NCBI GenBank assembly: GCA_028571685.1
Contig: CM053143.1
Span: 11,275,501-11,339,500 of the forward strand
DNA length: 64,000 nt
Direction: 5' to 3'
From: Heterohyrax brucei
Taxonomy: Eukaryota; Chordata; Mammalia; Hyracoidea; Procaviidae
The translations under genes and the position numbers were made by a program. This document shows positions 36,214 to 48,221 of this stretch, one piece after another; within the stretch, counting starts at the first letter, position 1; each line of letters opens with the position of its first letter. The notes under the pieces were generated by a model. The model had not been told where the DNA came from. It did no database searches and saw only the letters and a program-made list of their open reading frames with translations.

Positions 36214-36939
36214 GACACCTATATTGTTTATCCTCCCTTTCATTGTTTTGATATTGTTATTTAAACACTGACATCCCTGTTTCCCTGTTCTCAGACTTTT
36301 AGCTTTGTTTTATTATTAAGAGTTCTTCACTGGGTTGGTATTCAGATGATACTATTCTGTATCCTAGATTCCATTTGTTTGATGTTGTTGGTTCTCTAGC
36401 CAAAGGACTCCCTTTGATATTTCTTGGAAGTTTGGATTGGTTCTTATAAATTCCATTAATTTCTATTTATCTGGAAAACCTCTTAATTTTGCCACTGTAT
36501 GTGAGACAGAATTTTGCAGGACATATATTCTCGGTTAGTAATTTTTTCCTTTCGAGGTTTTATTTGTGAAATTCCATTGCCTTCTTGCCTGCATAGGTTC
36601 TGCTAAGTAATCAGAGTCTGTTCTTATTGTTTCCCCTTTGTAAGTGATTTTTATTTTTCTCAAGCTGCTCTCAGGATTTTGTCTCTGCCTTTGGTTCTGG
36701 CACGTGTGATTATGATATATCTTGAGGACTTTCTTTTGGGGTCTAATCTATCTGGGTTTCACTATGCATCATGGATGGTCAGCTTTTCATCTTTCATGAT
36801 GTTTGGGAAGTTTCCTGCCAACAAATCTTTAACAATTTTCTCTGTTTTCCATTTTCTTCACCTGTCCTGCAACTCCAAACACGCACAGATTTTTGCTATT
36901 GATTTTTGTCTCACATTACTCTTAGATTTTCTTCACTCC

Positions 36940-37406
36940 TGTCTTAGTCATCTAGTGCTGCTATAACAGAAAAAGCAGAAGTGAATGGCTTTAAAAAGAA
37001 ATTTTATTATGTCACAGTCCAGTAGGCTACAAGTCCACATTCACAGCATCAGCTCAGGGAAGGCTTTCTCTGTTGGCACTGCCTCCTCTGAACCGGGAGC
37101 TTCTGAGCCACAGGGACCCCAGGTCTAAAGGACATACTATACTCCCAGCACTGCTTCTGGGTGGTATGAGGTCTCCAAATCTCTGCTAGCTTCTTTCTTT
37201 TACATCTCAAGAGACTGCCTCAAGGCACAATATAGTTTTACCACAGGTATCCTGCCTCATTAACACAGCCACCTTCCATCCTCCCTTATTAACATCACAG
37301 AGGCAGGACTTATAAAATATAGGAACATCACACAATACCAGGAATCATGGCCTAGCCAAAACTGCTACACGTACTTTCTGAGGGGGACACAATTCAATGC
37401 ACGGCA
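36940..37406 (-). mobile_element. MaLR-like solo LTR, copy 3, reverse, nested in L1
   Basis: Starts TGTCTTAGTCATCTAGTGCT and ends CAATTCAATGCACGGCA. Its reverse complement follows the plan of the two plus-oriented copies. Flanked by ACTCC and ATTCC (5-base duplication, one mismatch). L1 ORF1-like sequence resumes after it. Confidence 0.82.
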
Positions 37407-38011
37407 ATTCCTTTCTCTGATTTTCCCTCAAAATAAAAAAAAAAAAAGGACATCCATAGATTTGTCTTTAATCTCAAAGATTTTGTCCCCTGTTGTCTCA
37501 AATTTGCATCTAAACCTTCCACCGAGTCATCCAGTTCTGAAACTTACTTACAGTTGCTGTTTTACATATTTCAAATTGTTTATTTTGATGTTCTGCTCTT
37601 GTACTATTTTCCTGAATTATTGTATTACTTTGTCAGTGTTTTCCTTGATTCAGGATATGTTTTGGTTGGTTTTGTCTATGTTTTGCATGATTTTTGTCTG
37701 TTTTTCTTGATCTCTTTCCTAATCTCTTAAGAGAGCCTTAAATATTAGTCTTTTGAATTTCATCTGAGATATTTTCACTGATTTTTCTTCTACCAGAGAT
37801 CATCCTGATCATTTATATTGGTCACTTGCTAGATCCATATTGTCCTCTAGCTCTGTCCTGGGAATGACAGTCCTCCAGTTGGCAAAAAGAAGAAAACAAA
37901 ACAAAACAAACAAACAACAACAACAAAAAGCCTCCATGCCCCAGCAGCTGGAGGATAGTGGTTGTGGTCCTCTGAGTAGCCAGGACACGGAGCAGGTTGG
38001 GGTTCCTTTGA

Positions 38012-39054
38012 AGCCTTGAAGCTATACACTGACGTCCCCTCTCTAGCTCTTAAAGTCCTAGATGGCACCTTCTTCCAATATAAGAGAATGTTTAGTCTAT
38101 ACTGAAAATCTGTTTTTTAGTGTAGCCACATTCATCACTTATCTTAGCTAGATCTTCTGGATGATTTGCTGCAATTTCTGCATTAGTATTTCCTGTGTTA
38201 CCTTATACTTTTATGCTATGGAACCAGCTTTTTTCCTTAAATCTCACGAACTAACCTCTGCAAGTGTCAAATTTTCTTTCTGTAACTTCCTTACCTCTCT
38301 CAGCCTTATTGGAATTAAAGAGTTAGGAACTTTCTCTGGATTATACTTTGGTTTAAGGTAATAATGTGGCTGGTTTGAGCTTCTTTCCAAGCCACTAAAA
38401 CTTTCTATATCAGCAACAAGGCTTTTTTTTCCTTTCTTATCACTTGTGTGTTCACTGGAGTAGTACTTTCAATTTCCTTCAAGAATTTTTCCTTTGCATT
38501 CACAACTTGGCCCAGTGTTTGGTGCAGGAGGCCTAGCTTTCAACCTATCTGGGCTTTTTATGTGCCTTGCTCTTTAAACTTAAACATTTCTAGCTTTTGA
38601 TTTAAAGTGAGGGGTGTATAACTCTACCTTTCACTATAGGGTCATAGGGTTATTAAATGGCCTAATTTCAGTATCATCGTGCCTCAGAGAACAGGGAGGC
38701 CCAAGGAGAGGGGAAAAGATGAGGGAACGGTGGAGCAGTCAGAATACACACAAAATTTATCAGTTAAGCTTGCTGTCTTACATGGGCATGGCTTGTGGTG
38801 CCCTTGAACAATGACAGCAGTAACACCAAGGGTCACTGGCTAACGATCATGGTAACAGTCATGATAGAACACAATAAAGACAATAATAGAGAAAAAACTT
38901 GAAATATTTTGAGACACTAACAAAATATGGCACAGAGTTATGAAGCAAGCACATGTGCTGACAGACCTGCTTGGCTCATGGTAGTCAAATACATTCAGCT
39001 TGCAAAAGACACAATTATATGCAAAGCGCAATAAAATGAAGTATGCTTGTACTG
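38012..39054 (-). mobile_element. Tigger1-type DNA transposon fragment
   Basis: In reverse it starts CAGTACAAGCATACTTCATT and TTATTGCGCTTTGC, then follows the Tigger1 order: CTGACTGCTCCACCGTTCC, TTTAAATCAAAAGCTAGAA, CCAGTGAACACACAAG and GATCTAGCTAAGAT. About the first kilobase, reaching into the pogo-like transposase gene, is kept; the rest is absent. Frameshifts and stops make it inactive. Confidence 0.85.
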
Positions 39055-39104
39055 TTTTCTTTTTCTGTTTTTTCCAATTCCCTTTATCTGATGCTAGCCA
39101 CATT

Positions 39105-39362
39105 CTCATTTCTTAAGGCCCAGCCCAGGTATTTCTTTCTGTGCAAGATCTTTCTTCACCTCATTCCCATTATTGCTGTAGCTCCTTTTTGCTCCTGATG
39201 CACTGTGCCCACGTCCTGTCTACTTACCTCATATTCTAACTAGTGATTTAATTTTCTATTTTTAGATAATATGTCTCCTTGAAATCAAAAGTTCTCATGC
39301 AATTCTGTGCTTCCAGGGCCTGGCACATAGTAGGTGCTCAAAAAATATTTACTAAATGGATA
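39105..39362 (+). repeat. L2 LINE, 3' end
   Basis: CCAGGGCCTGGCACATAGTA then GGTGCTCAAAAAATATTTAC is the diagnostic L2 3' terminus. Confidence 0.8.
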
Positions 39363-40660
39363 GCGATCCATGTCAACTTAATTCATCAGAAATGAGGCTA
39401 AGAGATATACTACTACTATTACAAAATAGCTTAGCAGTGAACGAAACACTCTATTAAACATTTCTACTAAAAAGCTTGCTTTATTATTTAACATTTTATT
39501 TATCAGTTCCCAATTATTTGTGTAAACAGCCTGTTACTACTTTCTGTAATAAAATCTGAATTCAACAGGCATCATTTCAGATGTTGAAATATACAGTAAA
39601 CAAACAAACAACCCCATGCAAATACTAAATACTTCAGGACATTCCAGTAAAACCACAGATTTATATTTTATAAACAGCATCGCAATAGTACCGAGAGGAT
39701 TTATTAATCGATTTTCAAATGGTAATATTATGAACAGATTTTAAATAAGCTGAGTATTCTATTGTTCTCTGTGCCAACTATCACATACCTGCATGATTTT
39801 ATAGCTATATATAGAAAAAGAGACACAATACATATAAAGAAAATATAGATACACACTCCAGTTAGAAGGAAAGGAAGAAAGTAAGAAAGAATAAATAAAG
39901 CAAATACACTTGGCTTAGTGACAAGTATTTGGCTTCAATTTAACAAAGACTGTTTTTTAGCCTCTCTGAACTAGACTTTTTAATCTAACTGGGGAAACAC
40001 ATTAACTGGGTACAACACTTAGTAACCAGCAATAAATGTTGTAAAATTTTATTTTAAGATGGAGGGTGAAGATGAGGGTGGGGTGAAATAACAAACATAT
40101 GGATCCAATTAAGGTAAAAAAACCATATGTATGTGGCTTTCTTTAAGCTTACATCTCTGAAATTGCATTTTATCTCCTACATGCTTACATTTAAAAGCAC
40201 TATATGATTGTAGTAGAGCAACAGAAGAAAACCTTTAGTGTTTAATACATTTCTTATAAAATAATTAATATATGTTAGAATTTAACAAAATTAAGTTAAA
40301 AAACACTGTCTTAAGAGTTTAGTCTACTTTTTTTACCAAGAGAAGTTTAAGAATCCAAGCAAGACTTCATAATTAGATTTCAAAATCATCATGGCAATAT
40401 TTAAAGAGTCACATTAAGACTACCCTGTGACGTCTACTGTGTTACATGTCATACTTTATTTGTGCTAGAATTTTGCTTTCTATTCCAACACTTGAATTTA
40501 AACTGGAGAACAACTTGCTGGATATTTGATAAGTCCTCACTCAAAGCTTACTGTCTATTTGACCAGTCTCACTGTCCTTTAGGGCTACTGTTAAAATCTA
40601 GCTTTGAAATCATCAAGTTGAAATTAGTCAAGTAACTTACTTGCTCATTATACAAGCAAT

Positions 40661-41158
40661 GACAATTAAGTACGTGAACTCATCCTAGAAAAAGTACTAC
40701 ATATCTGATTGCTGAATATCACTACAGCTACCTTCACAGTATTGCCCTTGGGAAGATACGCACCAACACCAGTGCCTAGTCCACCCTTCAAAGCAATTTT
40801 GGAACTCTTTTGCTGGAATGGCCATCAGAGCTATTGTTGTATTACCTTTGATGTCCTGAATGTCATCCAAATGTCTTCCTTTCAATATTTCCTTTATCTT
40901 CAGGTAAAAAAAGTCACTGGCGGGGAACAGATCAGATGAGCAGGGAGGGTGTTCCAATACAGTTATTTGTTTACTGGCTAAAAACTCCCTGCACAGACAA
41001 CTATACAATTAAGTTCACAAACTTGCCAATTTGCCACTTGTGTGCAGTGGCCACTCTATGCACTGGCATCGGTGCACAGCTTCCCAAGGGGAGTACTTAT
41101 AAAATGAGAGGTGAGATATGTAGCCTTTAGAGCAATTAAGTTCGCAGACTTAACTGTC
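40661..41158 (-). mobile_element. Mariner transposon with internal deletion
   Basis: Imperfect terminal inverted repeats: GACAATTAAGTACGTGAACT at 40661 and the reverse of 41131-41158 (GACAGTTAAGTCTGCGAACT). The minus strand at 40697-41008 encodes the C-terminal third of a mariner transposase: CREFLASKQITVLEHPPCSS, then KIKEILKGRHLDDI and FQNCFEGWTRHW. EHPP..SDL is the region of the third catalytic aspartate. At about 0.5 kb versus the usual 1.3 kb, the first two aspartates and the DNA-binding part are lost. Confidence 0.85.
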
Positions 41159-41249
41159 ATACCTCACATGCTTAAGTTTACACTTAATTTCTAATGGACA
41201 AAAATCCTGACAGTATTAACTGATAAAGCTAAAGAGTACCCTTAACAAG

Positions 41250-41276
41250 TAGTTTTTTTTTTTTTTTTTTTTTTAA
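41250..41276. repeat. Poly(T) tract
   Basis: A T run of about 24 bases followed by A's, immediately before the AfroSINE at 41285. Confidence 0.85.
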
Positions 41277-41284
41277 AAAAAAGA

Positions 41285-41435
41285 AAAGCCAAATCTGCTG
41301 CTGTAGGGCTTACCCACAGAAACACTAAGGGGCAGAACAGAACTGCCTCATAGGGTTTCCAAGGAGTAGCTGGTTCTAAGTGCTAACCTTCTTGTCAGCA
41401 GCCATACCACTTAACCAGTGTGCCACCAGGGTTTC
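41285..41435 (-). repeat. AfroSINE, short subtype
   Basis: TCATAGGGTTTCCAAGGAG and GTGCCACCAGGGTTTCATG. A long poly(T) (about 41250-41274) precedes it. Confidence 0.9.
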
Positions 41436-41823
41436 ATGATAAGTATGCATACTCAAAGGAAATGGAATCAAGATTCCAGAAGAAAAAATAATCTACATGA
41501 TACATATGGTCCCATTTAGATTAACATCTTAAGCTGGAAAAAAAAAAAAAAACTCTCAAAGTGCAATCTACAAATCACTATCCCCTTGAACTAATATAAC
41601 AGAGAAAAATTCAGGATTACTGCTTAGTGATTAATGCAATAAATTCGCAAACTCTAAAAAGTAACATAAAGAAATTACCTCAAATTATTTAAAACTAATA
41701 TTTTAAGATTGAAATATAAGTACTCAAAATGTTCTAGAAATAAAAAAAGTATATATAAAATTCAAATTCTACAAAGCACAAATGCAAATGTCTTTTATTT
41801 TAAAACAGTTAATGGCAACATTA

Positions 41824-41886
41824 GCAACTGCTGTTTTCAGGTGTCATCTAGTCGATTCCTACTCAGAGCAACCCTACCAAATGCTG
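41824..41886 (-). repeat. AfroSINE fragment
   Basis: Only the 3' end remains, read in reverse: GTGTCATCTAGTCGATTCC and CAGAGCAACCCTACC. Confidence 0.6.
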
Positions 41887-42375
41887 TAATTGGAACATAT
41901 AAAACACGATTAGAGAAATTTCAAAATCGCAGACCATTTAATCAGCAAAACATACAAAACAATCCAAAAGAAGAGGAACCATGGGAAAGAAACAGATTAT
42001 ATTGAACAGCAGTGATTCTATGTATATTTGGGCTTGCAAAGACTTTTAAAAAAATTTTGAGAAATCAGACATGAACAAAACCATCTAAGAATGTCAACAA
42101 GGGTAAATATTTTATTTTTCTAAATATTGAGCTACTGATTGTACTTCTACAAATTTCCATATGAAAAGAATCAGATACATGCAAAAAGACTTAGGTACAA
42201 AGCTAGTTACTACACTATGCTTTACAACAGCAAAAACTGGAGGGACTAATTAGCCATCAAAATAGAAAAGTGGTTAAATAAACTATGATAATAGAATATT
42301 ACACAGTCATTAAAATGAGTGAGATGAGCTGAATCCATCAGCCATGGAAACTAGCCTATGATATATGGGAAACTA

Positions 42376-42534
42376 GTAATTCAAGCCCACTCGGTAGCTC
42401 CACAGAAGACCTTGTGATCTGCTTCCAGAAAGAGAACAGCCAAGAAAACCTTATGGGACAGTTTAGCTGTGTTATATGGGGTTGCTGTGAGCTGGAAAGT
42501 GCTACATAGCACCCAACAACAACACATACAAATT
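42376..42534 (+). repeat. AfroSINE, long subtype, 5'-truncated
   Basis: ACCTTGTGATCTGCTTCCAG, AAAACCTTATGGGACAG, GGGGTTGCTGTGAGCTGG and an AACAACAACAC tail. Confidence 0.75.
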
Positions 42535-43110
42535 TACACACATCTTGTAAATACACACATATACACACGCAGGCAGAAACACATGTACAACCAGGAAGCA
42601 TATTACTATTATCAGCAGTTATTTCCAGTGGGAAAAGATTGGTAGAATAAATGTTTATACTCTCCCTACTTTTATACTGCTTGACATCTTACAAAAAAAG
42701 TGTATTGCTTTTAATACAAAGAATACAAAAAGGTTTCCATTTGAAAAAATCTAAAACTATGATAAATGAAAAAAATCTGCTGATACTTGATACAGCTCTA
42801 TGAAGTTTAATTTTAGTATCAACATAGTGCTCAGAAAATTGTTTTTAACCATTTAAGAATAATACCAGCTAGTAAATTGTCTAAAAGCTGTGAAACCAAC
42901 TGACCTTGGTACCACATTAATTTTGCTATTTTGAGTTTATTTCCTAACTTATTTCTATGTGACTTCAATGGAGCTATTAGTTTTTGCAATATTTTAACAT
43001 CACTTAATTAAACATTTAAAAAGGTATATAAATCTTCTTAGTAAAAAATACTTTTCTCCAAAAGGCTATGAAAATACTTCAGGTATTTAGACGTGTATGT
43101 ATGTCATGAT

Positions 43111-43312
43111 GGTAACCAGCTGCTGTGGAGTCAATTCTGGCTCACGGCAACCTCGTCTGTGTCAGACTACAACTGTGCTCCATACGGTTTTCCACGGTTC
43201 TTCAGAAGCAGACTGACAGGCCTTTCCTCTGAGGTGACTTTGGTAGATTCCAACCTCCAACCTCGTGGTTAGCACACGAGTGTACTGACCATCTGCACAG
43301 CCCAGGCACTTC
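43111..43312 (-). repeat. AfroSINE, GCAGACTGACAGGCC subtype
   Basis: GGAGTCAATTCTGGCTCACG, CAGAAGCAGACTGACAGGCC and CCTCTGAGGTGACTTTGG: the subtype with an extra central block. Confidence 0.8.
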
Positions 43313-43524
43313 TGTCGTAATGGTGTGGAATACTTAACGAGTAAAGAGAAATAGCAGCTTGCTAAATACAACTTATTTGAAAAATAAGAATGCAGTGATA
43401 AATCAGAAGAGGATGAAAATTATGGCAGGAAGGAGTGATTTACCGACATATCTACTCAAATAACATTATGGAAGTTACTAAGGTGAAACAAGCAATTATA
43501 ATTTTTAAAACTACGTAGAGATTT

Positions 43525-43870
43525 TCCCGTTAGCGCCTTGTAACTGAGCCCGTGCATTCCAGGCATATTAACCTGAGGCCCACACCAGGCTCACTACAAT
43601 CTCCAGTCCTGTAGCTGTCCATCTACTGCAGCATAATCCCAGCTGCCAATCTGAAAGAAACCAGCTAGTCACAGCAGACACATGCAACAGAAACAAACGT
43701 CACTCAATAATGTTTGGCGGCCCTGTGTTCATGGATAATTTCAAACAGTATCTCTGTCTAGAACACTGATGTGCTCATTCAAAACACCTCCATCTCGGGC
43801 TACTGGAAATGAGCAGATAAAGCAGCCTCCCTAGAAAAATAAGTGGAATGCTGCTTCAAAGAGGTTGCCA
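43525..43870. promoter_or_regulatory. Candidate conserved intronic element
   Basis: A block of balanced base composition, free of recognisable repeats, inside the transposon-filled 29-kb intron and flanked by AfroSINEs at 43111 and 44209. Being spared from insertions in such a region is the main argument. No motif is decisive. Confidence 0.28.
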
Positions 43871-44208
43871 ATGCCGAGGCACACGTAGTAACAACATGGT
43901 GAAAAGTTCTTCAAGACAAAAAACAGAAACATAAAATAACAGGAGAGTTAATTCACTGCACTCCAAAGGTTAAATTACCTTTCAGAAGGAAAAAAAAAGG
44001 TTCAAACTATGCTATGAAAAGAAGCAGTCACTTGATCAGTTACTCATTCGTTAGGAATCACTTGGTCTACTTTCTCAAAAATGTTTGTGAGCAGACACTG
44101 TGTAAAACACAGACCTGAGGTACTAGATGACATGGCATTTGACCTCACAGAACTTACAGCCTGAAAAACGGTGTGCGTGCACATACACGTATGTGTACAC
44201 CTATACGC

Positions 44209-44358
44209 GTTGCTGCTGAGTTGATTCCAACTTACAGTGACCCTATAGGACAGAGCAAAATGGCCCCAGACAGTCTCCTAAGAGTGCTTGGTGAATCTGA
44301 ACTGCCAGCCTTTCGGTTAGCAGCCAAAGCTTTTCATCGCTATGCCACCAGGGTTTCC
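44209..44358 (-). repeat. AfroSINE, short subtype
   Basis: CTGCTGAGTTGATTCCAAC, ACCCTATAGGACAGAGC, CAGCCTTTCGGTTAGCAGCC and CTATGCCACCAGGGTTTCC. Flanked upstream by a CA/TG-rich tract. Confidence 0.9.
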
Positions 44359-44545
44359 CCATTTCAATTATTCAACATTAGCAGGGAGGTAAAGAGGTTA
44401 AGAACGAATTTATTGTTGTAACATGGTTTCATTTATTAATATTTTTAAAATAATGCATTTGACTCAAGTGTGTCCCAAATACTAATACAATTTCAGTTGC
44501 TTCTTGGTACCAATAATGAAAACAAAAAATAAAAAATATTAAATA

Positions 44546-44705
44546 CAAACCAAACACGCTTTTGTGTCAAGTCAATTCTGACTCACCGCGACCCTAAGGA
44601 CAAGACAGAACTACCCCAAGAGGTTTCTAAGTAGTGACCAGTAGATGCCGACTGTTCCCATTTCCAGGAGCTGAGTGCCTAACCACTGCGTCACCAGGGC
44701 TCCCA
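44546..44705 (-). repeat. AfroSINE
   Basis: GTCAAGTCAATTCTGACTC, CCGCGACCCTAAGGACAAG and the head CACTGCGTCACCAGGGCTCC. Confidence 0.85.
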
Positions 44706-44788
44706 GGGAGCTGATGGGGGGAAAATCATAAAAAATAATACTTTGTATTTATGTCCTTGGATGTATAATTTAGCTACAACTATTTAAG

Positions 44789-44880
44789 AGAAGCCCTGGT
44801 GGTGCAATGGTTAAGCACTCAGTTGCTAACCAAAAGCTCAGTGGTTCAAACCCACCAGCTGCTCTGCAGGGACAAGACAT
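44789..44880 (+). repeat. AfroSINE, 3'-truncated head
   Basis: AGAAGCCCTGGTGGTGCAAT, GGTTAAGCACTCAGTTGC and GTGGTTCAAACCCACCAGC. The copy stops in the centre, which is unusual for a retroposon (these normally lose the 5' end), so a later deletion is likely. Confidence 0.85.
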
Positions 44881-46459
44881 CAACTTTAATGCCCCTTTAA
44901 TTGACTAAGGAAACTCTCTCTGACTATTGTGGTTTTGAAATACAAGAAAGTCTGGCATAATGTTATGGTATTTTTTTTTATGTAGGTTTTCAATTAAAAC
45001 TTGACTAATCCTTACCGTTTACTTGGCTGTTCAGCGTACAGTTCCTGCCCTGTATTATGTCAAAGATGCCATCTGTATAACATACTTCTGGCCAGAGATG
45101 CTTCAGGATTGTTTCCATCACACTTTGAATTATGGGTGCATGAAATCTTAACTTATTGTATTCAACACTTTTAATTTACTATACTTTTACAACCATTGTA
45201 ATCATGTGGCCCTACTCTTAAATTCCACTGCAGTCACAACAAAGATTCCAGTCCCACCTGCTTAAAACAGGGCTACAGACCACTCCCCTAACTATTTCAC
45301 AAATGTTAACAATGCTATAAATACCAATTGTGTTTATACTGTCTGAAAGATTCACTGCGGCCAGAGCTCTGCAGCAGTGTTGGAGCTGAAATAAGCTGTT
45401 GACTCCCACCATGAGAGTGACTGAATTCTAAGCCAAAAATGCTTTTCCTTGGATAAGATATCTGATTTGCTACTGCTGTCATGGATCTGGGGTCATGTAA
45501 ACTTAAACACTGCTGCTGCTGCTTCTGGAAAACAGACCTTCTCACAGTGATTATGTGTTGCTAACACAGCACCAGGAAGGATAAATTTGGAAGCATGAAA
45601 ACTAGCATCTGACACTAAACACAACTTAGGGAGATTTTTCAGATCTTATTTTCATGTGATGAGACTGTATGTAACTGTTTAAATTTGGCAGTATCATGGC
45701 TCTCCCTCTCCTCTCTCTCATCCATGTAAGCAAACAGAGATGAGTTCCATTTTCAAAAGGAAATGAGAAACTTTAGTTATTTTCTGAACTCACATAAACA
45801 TAAAACAACACTCTTTACTTGGAAGGGAGAAAATAATGCTTCTAGAAGAAATGGAATATTTGTGGTAAAGTGCAAGACGAAGAGCGTGGACAGTGCTGTT
45901 TCGCGTTACTACTGTTCCTAGGCAACATTCAGCTGAAGTTTATTCTTCAGTCTCTGCACCTTCTGTCCTTCTTTCAAAACAGGCACAGCCCAAGATTCTC
46001 CCTTGTGATACCACGGATGGCTGTTCCCCACCTTGCTGCATCTGTCCTTTCCACTCGGGCAGAACCTACCATCAAATTCTGTTCAGAGACTGCTCAACAG
46101 TTGGAAAGGGCTGTTTGGTTAAAAAACAAATAAACAAACAAGCACAAAAACAACAAGAACCCCACCAGATTTGTAACCAAGCACTTGCACCGAGCATTTC
46201 TAACAGTGGCATTTCAAGGCGTGGACCTTTCAAGTGAAAGAGTGCTGGGTGATGAATTCCGTGGTAGAGGCGTTTCCTCTGCATACATCAAACCACATCA
46301 AATATTAACTGCTATAGCTTGGCTTTAGCATATGACTCTGACATTAGTTAACAGAGCCCGATTTTAAGGATGGGAGCCTTCCATCATTTATATACTTTTC
46401 TGTTACTTGAATTTTTTAAAGTTAGTGTGCATTGCTTTAATAAATAAAATGTTAGAGTC

Positions 46460-46618
46460 TGGAGTGTCATGCACTGGTTACGAGATCAGCTGCTAACCAA
46501 AAGGTCAGCAGTTCAAATCCACCAGCCACTACTTGAAAACCCTATGGGGCAGTTCTATTCTGTCCTATTGGGTTATTATGAGTTGGAATTGACTTGATCC
46601 CAACAGGTTTTGTTTTTG
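46460..46618 (+). repeat. AfroSINE, short subtype
   Basis: GATCAGCTGCTAACCAAAAG, CAGTTCAAATCCACCAGCC, ACCCTATGGGGCAGTTC and GACTTGATCCCAACAGG. Confidence 0.9.
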
Positions 46619-47506
46619 TATGTGTAACTATTTAGTTATATACACACATACATACATGCAAATGCATGTACACAGAGTGAAGCAGAGAACCCAGAGATCT
46701 AGAGGTCACTAATCTTAGGTCATGAAAATGATGACAAGAACTACAATTAACAGTGATATATCTAAGATGTTTCATATGAAAGCAAAATTAATCTTTTTAT
46801 CCTCCTTAAGTATGGTGGAAAAATGAAGAAAATAAAAGCAATATGTTAAAAAGTATAGAAAAAATTACAGATTCATGGGTTACATAAACAGTAATTAAGA
46901 GATTTGAGGCTGGTCTCATTTCTGAGATAAAAGATAAATTGTAAATTCCTTAATCACTGTCAAAGTTACATGAAAATCATTATTATTCTCATAACTTTTT
47001 AAGAACATGACCCCAAACCAGAAAGTAGTACAAAAGAACTCCAAATAGTCAATACCGAAATCAGTATCCTTATCCTCATATTTTGGATTTTCAAACAGAC
47101 ATATTTTTCACCCTCAAAAGGGACGTGAGTAGCTTTCTTCCTATTCTGATTTTAAAGAGAAACAATCTTCAGAATACAAGAAAGTAAGAAATCAAAGAAT
47201 TCCATGATGCCAGCATCCAGAGATAATGACCACAAAAATTTGTTATCTGTAATTCCAGACTTTCCTTTATGCAGGTACATACATATAAAAAAAGTATTTT
47301 ATATGTTTCTTAATATGATTTGCTTACCACTTTAATATGAAAAAAACATATTTCCATGATAACACACACAGATCCACAGCGATAGTTCTTATGGTGTCTA
47401 GTATTCCACTGTACAGCTTTATCCCCATTATTTATTTACCCAGTTGTCTGTTGCTGAGTAATTTTGTTGCTTTCTTTTTTTTTATTAAGAACAATTACTG
47501 TTGCTG

Positions 47507-47792
47507 TTAGCTGCCATCAAAGAGGCCCTGGCTCACGGTGACCTCACACACAGCAGGAGTAAGCTGCTGAGGTGATCCACAGCACCTTCACGGGCTGATT
47601 TTTGGAAACAGGTCATCAGGCCTTTCTTCCTTGTCTGTCCTAGTCTGGAAGCTCCACAGAAACCTGTCTGGCACCCCAGCGACAGACGAGCCTCCACTGA
47701 GAGACTGACGGTGGCTGCATATGAGAGGAATGAACCAGGAATTGAATCTGTTGTATAGAAGGTAAGAGTTCTGCCATGGAACTACCACAGCC
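47507..47792 (-). repeat. AfroSINE relative, longest variant
   Basis: Begins like other reverse copies (GTTGCTGTTAGCTGCCATC) but has an unusual centre, CCTTGTCTGTCCTAGTCTGG followed by AAGCTCCACAGAAACCTGTC. I recall that wording from the 5' part of the RTE LINE of elephants. The head is atypical too (GCCATGGAACTACCACAGCC). Confidence 0.6.
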
Positions 47793-48069
47793 TTCTATGA
47801 ATAACTATACAATGGAAACTTTTTTTTTTTTTAAATTCTTGTACAATTAGTTTTTCTGGTTAAAGTCCTAAGTAAATGACATGAACATTTTAAAAACTGG
47901 TATAGAGTGCAGCCAGAAAGATTCAACCTATTTTCATCCTCACCAAATGCATGACGGTGTCTCTTTTCCCACACCCTCACAAATATCAGGACTTTCATTA
48001 TTCTTCCCTTAGATAATCTAGCAGGCAAAAATGCTGTCATATTTTAAGTGGAATTTCACTGATTATGAA

Positions 48070-48221
48070 ACCTATGGCTGTCAAGCTAATTTCAAATCAC
48101 AGTGACCCTGTAAGACAAAGTAGAACTGCCCGACAGAGTTTCTAAGGAGCTGCTGGTGGATTTGAACTGCTGTTCTTTACACTAGCAGCTGAGCTTCTAA
48201 CTACCGTACCATTAGGGCTCC
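48070..48221 (-). repeat. AfroSINE, short subtype
   Basis: GGCTGTCAAGCTAATTTC, AGTTTCTAAGGAGCTGCTGG and CGTACCATTAGGGCTCC. Confidence 0.9.

Larger units (their letters stand above)
34231..37860 (-). mobile_element. L1 LINE, copy B (3'UTR piece, ORF2 part, ORF1 region), reverse
   Basis: 34660-35600 repeats the same ORF2 region as 32620-33600 (TTTATATCCTGCTACTTCAC, GGATTACATCATCTGTGAC), so it is a second L1 in the same orientation. 36215-36939 and 37407-37860 read like antisense ORF1-region sequence (TTTCCTGCCAACAAATC, TTTGTCCCCTGTTGTCTC). Two solo LTRs are nested in it. Part of ORF2 is missing between the 3'UTR piece and 34640. Confidence 0.75.

Noticed and set aside
45870-46237. Two overlapping plus-strand open frames as a small gene
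   Set aside because: No recognisable domain, splice context or codon bias, and an opposing open frame overlaps; most likely chance.
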